Source: Acidobacteriota bacterium
GTDB taxonomy: Bacteria; Acidobacteriota; Vicinamibacteria; Vicinamibacterales; JAFNAJ01
Length of the DNA: 12,597 bases
Direction: 5' to 3'
Assembly: GCA_017860085.1 (NCBI GenBank)
Contig: JAFNAJ010000035.1
Coordinates: 1-12,597 of the forward strand
The position numbers were made by a program, and so were the translations under genes. The notes under the pieces are model-generated. The model was not told the DNA's origin, ran no database searches, and worked only from the letters and a program-made list of their open reading frames with translations. Positions within the stretch are counted from its first letter, which is position 1, and each line of letters starts with the position of its first letter. Positions 8,483 to 12,597 of this stretch are shown here, one piece after another.

Positions 8483-9146
8483 ACCCGCCTTCCAGCCGTC
8501 CGTCGACCATGCGCGTCTGGCGCCGCGCGCGCATGGCGATGGCCGGATCGTGCGTCACGACCAGCAGTGTCAGCCCTCCCGCGTTCATGGCCTCGAGCAG
8601 TTCAACCACCTCGCGCCCCGACGTCGTGTCGAGGTTCCCCGTCGGCTCGTCGGCCAGCAGGACCTCGGGATCGAGGACGATGGCGCGCGCGATCGCCACC
8701 CGCTGACGCTCGCCGCCCGACAGCTGGTCGGGGCGATGGGCGACCCGCTCGGAGAGGCCGACCGACGCGAGCGCACGCGCCACTCGCTGACGCCGCTCGA
8801 CACGCTCGACGCCGGCGAACACCATCGGCAGTTCGACGTTCTGCGCAGCCGTCATGCGCGGCACGAGGTGGTAGAACTGGAAGACGAAGCCGATCTTCCG
8901 CCCGCGAATGCGCGAGAGGGCCCGCTCGTCGAGGTGCGTCACGTCCTGCCCACCGAGTCGGTAGGTGCCGGCCGAGGGACGATCGAGGCAGCCAATGATG
9001 TGCAGCAGCGTCGACTTGCCCGAGCCCGACGGCCCCATGATCGACAGGTGATCACCGGGCTCGATCGTCAGGTCCACACCCCGCACGGCGTGCACGGGTC
9101 GCCCCCCGACGTCGAAGTCCCTGGTGATCCCCCGGAGCTCGATCAT
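8472..9146 (-). CDS. ABC transporter ATP-binding protein (MacB/LolD type)
   Basis: Cytosolic ATPase of 224 residues that powers the two permeases encoded downstream. All motifs are intact: Walker A GPSGSGKST (38-46), Q-loop Gln90 in FVFQFYHLVP, signature LSGGERQ (142-148), Walker B VLLADEP (162-168) with Glu167, D-loop NLD (171-173) and H-loop His199. The length and the FYHLVPRMTAAQNVELP segment are typical of LolD/MacB-N proteins. The ATG at 9146 overlaps the stop of the membrane-fusion gene (ATGA) and has GGAG upstream. In-frame sequence further upstream belongs to another frame of that gene and is not coding for this protein. In MacB the ATPase and permease are one chain; here they are split, with two different permeases. 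Confidence 0.95.
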   Translation of the reverse strand: MIELRGITRDFDVGGRPVHAVRGVDLTIEPGDHLSIMGPSGSGKSTLLHIIGCLDRPSAGTYRLGGQDVTHLDERALSRIRGRKIGFVFQFYHLVPRMTAAQNVELPMVFAGVERVERRQRVARALASVGLSERVAHRPDQLSGGERQRVAIARAIVLDPEVLLADEPTGNLDTTSGREVVELLEAMNAGGLTLLVVTHDPAIAMRARRQTRMVDGRLEGGSQA

Positions 9147-10294
9147 CGCGTCGTCTCCGACTCGATGCGCACCCGGGCGCCGGCCTTCACCTCGACGCGA
9201 TCGATCGACACCACGACCATCTCGCCCACCGACAGCCCGTCGATGACCTCGACGAAGTCCCAGTTGCGCAGCCCGGTCTTCACGTCCACGGCGACGAGAG
9301 CCTCGTCTCGGACCACGAGCACCTGCGCGTTCTGCATGAGCGCGTACGCCGGGATGCGAACGACGTCTGGCCTCACCTGCAGGATCACTTCGACGTCGGC
9401 CGAGGTGCCCGGCAGCAGCCGTTGCGACGCGTCGCGATCGGCGAGCTCGACTTCGATCTCGAACGTGCGGTTCTGCTCCTGGCGGTCCTCGACGTAGGGC
9501 GCGACGCGGACGAGACGCCCGGCGAACGACTGGCCGGCATAGGCGTCGAGGGTGACGCGCACCGGCAGCCCCTCGTGCACCTTCGCGACGTCGACCTCGT
9601 CCAGGGGAGCGCTGATGTAGATGCCCGCGGGGTCGATGAGCTCGATCACGGGCGGAATCGGAATACCCGGCGGCGCCGGCGTGATCCATTCGCCGATCTC
9701 GGCCGACACCTCGGCCACGACCGCGTCGAAGGGCGCGCGGATCACCGTCTTGTCTTCCTGAACCCGGGCGAGCGAGAGCGCGGCTTCGGCCTGCTGCACG
9801 CGCGCTCGAGTCGCATCGCAGGTGGCCCGCGCTGCATCGCGCTCGGTCACGGCCCGGTCGAGCGCCTGCTTCGACACGAGGCCCGATTGCACGAGGTCGT
9901 CGAGGCGTTGCGCCTCGCGCGTGGCCAGCTGGGCGCGCTCGCACGCCTCGGCCACGACGACGCGCGCCACCTCGAGGGCGCGCGTCTGAAGCGCTGCCTG
10001 CGCGCGGTACTCGTCGACGACCAGCCTCATGAGCACGTCACCCTTGCGGACGCGGTCGCCCTCCTTGACGAAGAGAGCCTCGACGCGCCCGCCGAGCTCG
10101 GAGCTCAGCGCGGCCCGTCGCCGTGACTTCACCGTGCCGGCCTTGCTGTTGGTGACGGTTTCTTCCACCGGCCCGCGCGCCACGCGATACACGGTGACGG
10201 GCACGATCGGCGGCTTGAACAGGGCCCATCGGGCCCAGGCGACGGCGCCCGCGAGGACCGCCAGGATGACCAGGCGACGAGTCCAGCGCCACAT
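9143..10294 (-). CDS. Periplasmic membrane-fusion protein (HlyD/MacA family)
   Basis: Adaptor that links the inner-membrane ABC permeases to an outer-membrane channel; 383 residues. An uncleaved N-terminal membrane anchor lies at about 7-25. A lipoyl-type half motif GGRVEALFVKEGDRVRKGD is at 68-86, and a long Ala/Arg-rich coiled coil at about 95-182 with a turn near LVQSGLVSKQALD (134-146). The second lipoyl half (IRAPFDAVVAEVSAEIGEW, 185-203) follows, then beta-barrel and membrane-proximal domains to the end. It is the first gene of the efflux operon. GGGAG lies 9 nt before the ATG, and the ATPase start overlaps its stop. No lipobox Cys is seen, so it is anchored by the helix. The substrate cannot be told from sequence. 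Confidence 0.93.
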   Translation of the reverse strand: MWRWTRRLVILAVLAGAVAWARWALFKPPIVPVTVYRVARGPVEETVTNSKAGTVKSRRRAALSSELGGRVEALFVKEGDRVRKGDVLMRLVVDEYRAQAALQTRALEVARVVVAEACERAQLATREAQRLDDLVQSGLVSKQALDRAVTERDAARATCDATRARVQQAEAALSLARVQEDKTVIRAPFDAVVAEVSAEIGEWITPAPPGIPIPPVIELIDPAGIYISAPLDEVDVAKVHEGLPVRVTLDAYAGQSFAGRLVRVAPYVEDRQEQNRTFEIEVELADRDASQRLLPGTSADVEVILQVRPDVVRIPAYALMQNAQVLVVRDEALVAVDVKTGLRNWDFVEVIDGLSVGEMVVVSIDRVEVKAGARVRIESETTR

Positions 10295-10346
10295 CAGGCG
10301 ACGCTCCCAGCGGGGGCCCAGCTCATCGACGCCGAGGCTGAGGTCA

Positions 10347-10358
10347 ACCGACGTCGGT
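10347..10358. promoter_or_regulatory. 12-bp perfect palindrome between divergent genes
   Basis: ACCGACGTCGGT lies in the 159-bp gap between the membrane-fusion gene (minus) and the 102-residue gene (plus). A TAGGAT -10 candidate for the minus strand lies at 10375-10380, which would put the palindrome just inside the leader, a common place for a repressor site. No regulator gene is next to it. Confidence 0.35.
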
Positions 10359-10381
10359 GCAATCCTGATCTACGATCCTAC

Positions 10382-10414
10382 CGCGGTTGGGCCATCGAGG
10401 CGCCCGCAACCGCG
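10382..10414. promoter_or_regulatory. Inverted repeat with 8-bp arms in the divergent promoter region
   Basis: CGCGGTTG and CAACCGCG are perfect arms 17 bp apart. They lie upstream of both divergent genes. This could be an operator or a chance GC-rich repeat. Confidence 0.3.
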
Positions 10415-10453
10415 TCCCAGCTCGGCGCGTCCTTCTGGAGAGAGGTCAAACGA

Positions 10454-10762
10454 ATGCTCAGGGTGGTGGAACGGGTGCTTGGCGAGGGCGACGTGCACCG
10501 GGGCGGGGCCTGCGTGGCGCGCACCGGCTACGAGCTCTCGCTCTATCGCCAGTGGGTGGACAAGGACGGCCAGCTCGAGCCGCGCCACTTCGAGGTGGAG
10601 GGGCACCTCATCGCGCCGCCCGAGGTGCTCGAGCCGCTGCTCGGGACCTCGGCCCCCCTCACGCTGCACCTCGACGCGCAGCGAGCCGTCGATGTGTACC
10701 TGCTCAATGCCGACGGCGCCGTCACGAGCGCCGACGACCGCGGCTTCTACGCGAGGGCCTGA
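10454..10762 (+). CDS. Small conserved-looking protein of unknown function (102 aa)
   Basis: I do not recognise this protein. The start is well supported: GGAGAGAGG lies about 8 nt before the ATG, and codon use is that of a GC-rich gene throughout. It has one Cys (20), no membrane segment and no signal peptide. Alternating polar and hydrophobic stretches (GYELSLYRQWVD, HFEVEGHLIAP, APLTLHLDAQRAVDVYLL) suggest a small beta-rich fold, perhaps a barrel or a barrel-sandwich. It is divergent from the efflux operon. A long inverted repeat begins 23 bp after its stop and probably ends its transcript. Its composition is acidic to neutral, suggesting a cytosolic protein. No function is assigned. Confidence 0.75.
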   Translation: MLRVVERVLGEGDVHRGGACVARTGYELSLYRQWVDKDGQLEPRHFEVEGHLIAPPEVLEPLLGTSAPLTLHLDAQRAVDVYLLNADGAVTSADDRGFYARA

Positions 10763-10766
10763 ATCC

Positions 10767-10788
10767 AACACCCGGGGAACACCCGGGG
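10767..10788 (+). repeat. 11-bp tandem duplication at the edge of the palindromic repeat
   Basis: AACACCCGGGG occurs twice head to tail (10767-10777 and 10778-10788). The last GGGG is also the first four bases of the inverted repeat, so the duplication touches its boundary. Confidence 0.7.
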
Positions 10789-10853
10789 TCAGATCTTGAT
10801 TCTATGCACGCGGCCCCACGTGCTGACCGTGCATTAAATCAAGATCTGACCCC
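10785..10853. repeat. Long inverted repeat (REP/BIME-like)
   Basis: A 24-bp left arm (10785-10808) and right arm (10830-10853) are reverse complements with 2 mismatches, around a 21-bp spacer. The left arm is identical to the solo copy at 5905-5928. In RNA it would form a strong stem-loop 23 bp after the stop of the 102-residue gene, so it may act as a transcript end or RNA shield. It is too short to encode a transposase. The shape fits REP doublets mobilised in trans by RAYT-type enzymes, or a small MITE. Confidence 0.85.
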
Positions 10854-10875
10854 GATCGACGTGACCCCCATCGAC
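10847..10875 (+). promoter_or_regulatory. 14-bp direct repeat before the histidine-kinase gene
   Basis: TGACCCCGATCGAC and TGACCCCCATCGAC (13 of 14 identical) are 15 bp apart, start to start. The second copy ends 12 bp before the TATACT box. It may be an activator site, or a duplication made when the adjoining inverted repeat arrived, since the first copy starts inside the right arm. Confidence 0.35.
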
Positions 10876-10887
10876 CGAATCCCGGGC

Positions 10888-10893
10888 TATACT
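10888..10893 (+). promoter_or_regulatory. Candidate -10 element of the histidine-kinase gene
   Basis: TATACT, 5 of 6 matches to TATAAT, ends 4 bp before the ATG at 10898. With no Shine-Dalgarno site visible, transcription may begin at or next to the ATG, giving a leaderless message. No clear -35 box is present. Confidence 0.45.
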
Positions 10894-10897
10894 GCGA

Positions 10898-12091
10898 ATG
10901 GACGCCACCGCCTCGGCGTCCAGGCCTGCCCCCGCCGGGAGACCCACCGTGCCCGCTGCGGCCAGCGTCACCTGCTTCGATTCCCCTCGGAGAACGCCAC
11001 CGGCCACGATCGCGCGCGCAGCCCGCACGCTCTCCGCCAACCTGCTCCTCACGCAGGTGCTCGAAGCCTTCCCGTCGCTGGCGATCGTCGTCGACGACAA
11101 CCGGCAGATTGTCGCCGTCAACGGCGCCACGCTGCGGGCGCTGGACGCTTCGTCGCCGAGCCAACTGATCGGGCGGCGGCTGGGCGAAATCCTCGGGTGC
11201 GTCCACGCGGGTGAACCTCCCGCCGGTTGCGGCACGACCCCGTCGTGCTGCGCCTGCGGAGCGGCGCATGCCCTGCGGGACGCGCGCCAGCGCCGCGAGC
11301 GCCAGGTGATGGAGTGCCGCATCCTGGCCGAGCGCCTCGGGCGCCCGCTCGCACTCGACCTGCGCGTCCACGCCACCCCGGTGTGGCTGGCCGATCGGTA
11401 CTTCACGGCCCTGTCGCTCGAGGACATCGCGGCAGAGAAGCGGCGTCAGGCCCTCGAGCGCGTCTTCTTCCACGACGTGCTCAACACGGCCCACGTCCTC
11501 GACGCCCAGGTGCATCTACTCGCCGAGATCGACTCGCTCGACGACGCCCTGCAGCTGTCGGAGGAGCTCAATGGATCGGTGTCGCAGCTCGTGCAGGAGA
11601 TTCGCGCGCAGCGCGACCTGGCGGCCGCCGAGCGGGGCGACCTGATCGTCCAGCGTCAGCACCTCCCCGCCAACCTCGTGCTGCTCGCGGTGCGCGACCT
11701 CTACCGGTCGAGCCACCAGGCGACGCTCACGTGCCACCCCGCGCCCGAGACCGTGTTCGTCGACACCGACCGCACGCTCGCGATCCGCGCGCTCGGCAAC
11801 CTGGTGCGCAATGCCCTCGAAGCCACGCCGCCGGAGGGCGAGGTCGCGGTGTGCGTGGTCCCCGGGCAGACCGACGTCGCGTATCACGTGCACAACCCCG
11901 AGGTGATCCCCGTCGAAGACCGGTTGCAGGTGTTTCAGCGCTCGTTCACCACCAAGGGCGAGCCGGGTCGCGGGCTCGGCACTTACGGGGCGCGCCTGAT
12001 CGTCGAGGAATACCTCGGCGGCCGCGTCGAGTTCCGGTCGGAGGAGGGCGCAGGCACGATCTTCTCGCTGCGCCTGCCCAAGGCCGACTGA
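10898..12091 (+). CDS. PAS-type sensor histidine kinase with a Cys-rich motif
   Basis: Predicted soluble two-component sensor kinase, 397 residues, with no membrane segment. After a Pro/Ala-rich start, a PAS-like domain spans about 50-175 (LEAFPSLAIVVDDNRQIVAVN). It carries CVH and CG-x4-CCACG, that is Cys101, His103, Cys111, Cys117, Cys118 and Cys120. This recalls Cys-bearing PAS domains in other kinases and could bind metal or an iron-sulfur centre, or sense redox. The H-box FFHDVLNTAHVL has phospho-acceptor His192. The N-box is NLVRNALEAT (301-310), the F-box FQRSFTTKG (346-354) and the G2 box GRGLGTYG (357-364). The G1 position reads HVHNPEVIP instead of DxGxG. No response regulator is encoded next to it, so the partner is elsewhere. 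An upstream start is unlikely because the -10 candidate and the repeat lie directly before this ATG. Confidence 0.88.
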   Translation: MDATASASRPAPAGRPTVPAAASVTCFDSPRRTPPATIARAARTLSANLLLTQVLEAFPSLAIVVDDNRQIVAVNGATLRALDASSPSQLIGRRLGEILGCVHAGEPPAGCGTTPSCCACGAAHALRDARQRRERQVMECRILAERLGRPLALDLRVHATPVWLADRYFTALSLEDIAAEKRRQALERVFFHDVLNTAHVLDAQVHLLAEIDSLDDALQLSEELNGSVSQLVQEIRAQRDLAAAERGDLIVQRQHLPANLVLLAVRDLYRSSHQATLTCHPAPETVFVDTDRTLAIRALGNLVRNALEATPPEGEVAVCVVPGQTDVAYHVHNPEVIPVEDRLQVFQRSFTTKGEPGRGLGTYGARLIVEEYLGGRVEFRSEEGAGTIFSLRLPKAD

Positions 12092-12153
12092 CGGCGTCCA
12101 CCACACCCCGGTTGCCCGGTCCCGGGGGGGCGGGATACCCTTAAGCGTTGCGA
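12092..12153 (+). other. Gap after the kinase gene with a weak hairpin
   Basis: CCCCGG (12106-12111) and CCGGGG (12122-12127) could form a 6-bp stem with a 10-base loop, but there is no T-run. GGATACCCTTAAG (12133-12145) is a weak promoter-like stretch for the aminotransferase gene. No ORF is supported here. Confidence 0.3.
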
Positions 12154-12293
12154 GGTCGGAGTCCCGGGTCTGGGTTCCGAGCGTCGAGCGCCGAGCCCCT
12201 GGTGCCGAGCGCCAAATCCGTGACTCCAAGTCCTGGCCCCGAACCCCAAGTCCCGAGCCCTGAACCCCGAGCCCCAAACCCCGAGTCTCTGTG
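12154..12293 (+). repeat. Heptanucleotide repeat array (about 20 degenerate units)
   Basis: The stretch breaks without gaps into 7-bp units, clearest from 12138: CCCGAAC, CCCAAGT, CCCGAGC, CCTGAAC, CCCGAGC, CCCAAAC, CCCGAGT. Consensus is about NCC(G/A)A(G/A)N. It ends 4 bp before GGAGGCCCC-ATG of the aminotransferase gene, so it probably forms most of that gene's leader. Form and scale recall the heptanucleotide STRR repeats of cyanobacteria. Confidence 0.8.
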
Positions 12294-12301
12294 GAGGCCC
12301 C

Positions 12302-12597
12302 ATGACCGTCGCTGATCTCGTCGCCCTCGAGGAAAAGTACGGCGCCCACAACTACCACCCGCTCGATGTCGTCCTCTCGCGCGGCGAACGTGTCTGGGTC
12401 TGGGACGTCGAGGGGCGTCGCTATCTCGACTGCCTCGCGGCCTACTCCGCGGTCAACCAGGGGCACTGCCACCCGCGCATCCGCCAGGCCATGATCGACC
12501 AGCTCGGCCGCGTCACGCTCACGTCGCGCGCGTTCCGCAACGACCAGCTCGCCATGCTCTACGAGCGCGTGCACGAGCTCACCGGCATGGACATGTC
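12302..12597 (+). CDS. rocD: Ornithine--oxo-acid aminotransferase, N-terminal part only
   Basis: PLP-dependent enzyme that moves the delta-amino group of ornithine to 2-oxoglutarate, giving glutamate semialdehyde, in cytosolic arginine and proline metabolism. The 98 visible codons include EEKYGAHNYHPLDVVLSRGE, VWDVEGRRYLDCLAAYSAV and NQGHCHPRI, which together are typical of ornithine aminotransferase and set it apart from acetylornithine or GABA aminotransferases. The PLP lysine lies beyond the window. The ATG is preceded by GGAGG with a 5-nt spacing (GGAGGCCCC-ATG). A 140-bp 7-bp repeat array forms the DNA just upstream. About 300 further codons should follow to the right. Confidence 0.93.
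   Translation, partial: MTVADLVALEEKYGAHNYHPLDVVLSRGERVWVWDVEGRRYLDCLAAYSAVNQGHCHPRIRQAMIDQLGRVTLTSRAFRNDQLAMLYERVHELTGMDM

Noticed and set aside
9147..9944. N-terminal extension of the ATPase ORF up to 9944
   Set aside because: The extension is Arg/Ala/Gly-rich read-through of the membrane-fusion gene in another frame. MIELRGITRDF at 9146 is the standard ABC ATPase start.
12106..12127. Intrinsic terminator after the kinase gene
   Set aside because: Only a 6-bp stem with a 10-base loop and no T-run; it is kept only as a note in the gap entry.
12154..12293. CRISPR array
   Set aside because: The period is 7 bp with degenerate units and no spacers, and no cas genes are present.
11516..12574. 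Minus-strand ORF of 352 codons opposite the kinase and aminotransferase genes
   Set aside because: It crosses three unrelated regions, including the heptamer array, and is a shadow of two well-supported plus-strand genes.

Overview
This GC-rich 12.6 kb window looks like the chromosome of a soil or environmental bacterium. The gene types, the GGAGG-type ribosome sites, the 7-bp repeat clusters and the GGGGTCAGATC-type palindromic repeats recall Acidobacteriota of the Vicinamibacteria type. That placement is inference from gene style, not a search result.

Layout. Positions 1-5559 hold a minus-strand operon. Read in transcription order it encodes two ArsA/Get3-like ATPases (5559-4657 and 4660-3599), a histone-deacetylase-like zinc amidohydrolase with an unrecognised C-terminal domain (3602-1824), and a long-chain acyl-CoA synthetase that runs off the left edge (1793 to <1). 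The first three genes overlap by 4 bp at each junction. The fourth follows after 30 bp with a strong ribosome site. Positions 5560-5942 hold a probable promoter, a small doubtful plus-strand ORF and one copy of a palindromic repeat.

Positions 5943-10294 hold a second minus-strand operon for a split MacAB-type efflux system. It encodes a membrane-fusion protein, an ABC ATPase and two paralogous MacB-type permeases without fused ATPase domains. Two of its three junctions are ATGA overlaps. The ATPase/permease junction instead carries a 121-bp spacer with a 7-bp repeat cluster and two hairpins.

On the plus strand, a 102-residue protein of unknown function (10454-10762) is divergent from the efflux operon. 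It is followed by a long inverted repeat (10785-10853), then a PAS-type sensor histidine kinase with a Cys-rich motif (10898-12091), then about 20 units of degenerate 7-bp repeat (12154-12293), and finally the start of an ornithine aminotransferase gene (12302 onward).

How it may work together: the deacetylase-like enzyme next to an AMP-forming acyl-CoA synthetase recalls systems in which acylation of the synthetase's catalytic lysine switches it off and a deacylase restores it. The coupled pair of Get3-like ATPases, one lacking the signature lysine, makes this four-gene operon the best candidate for an undescribed system. Two repeat families, one heptanucleotide and one palindromic, sit at gene ends and junctions throughout the window.
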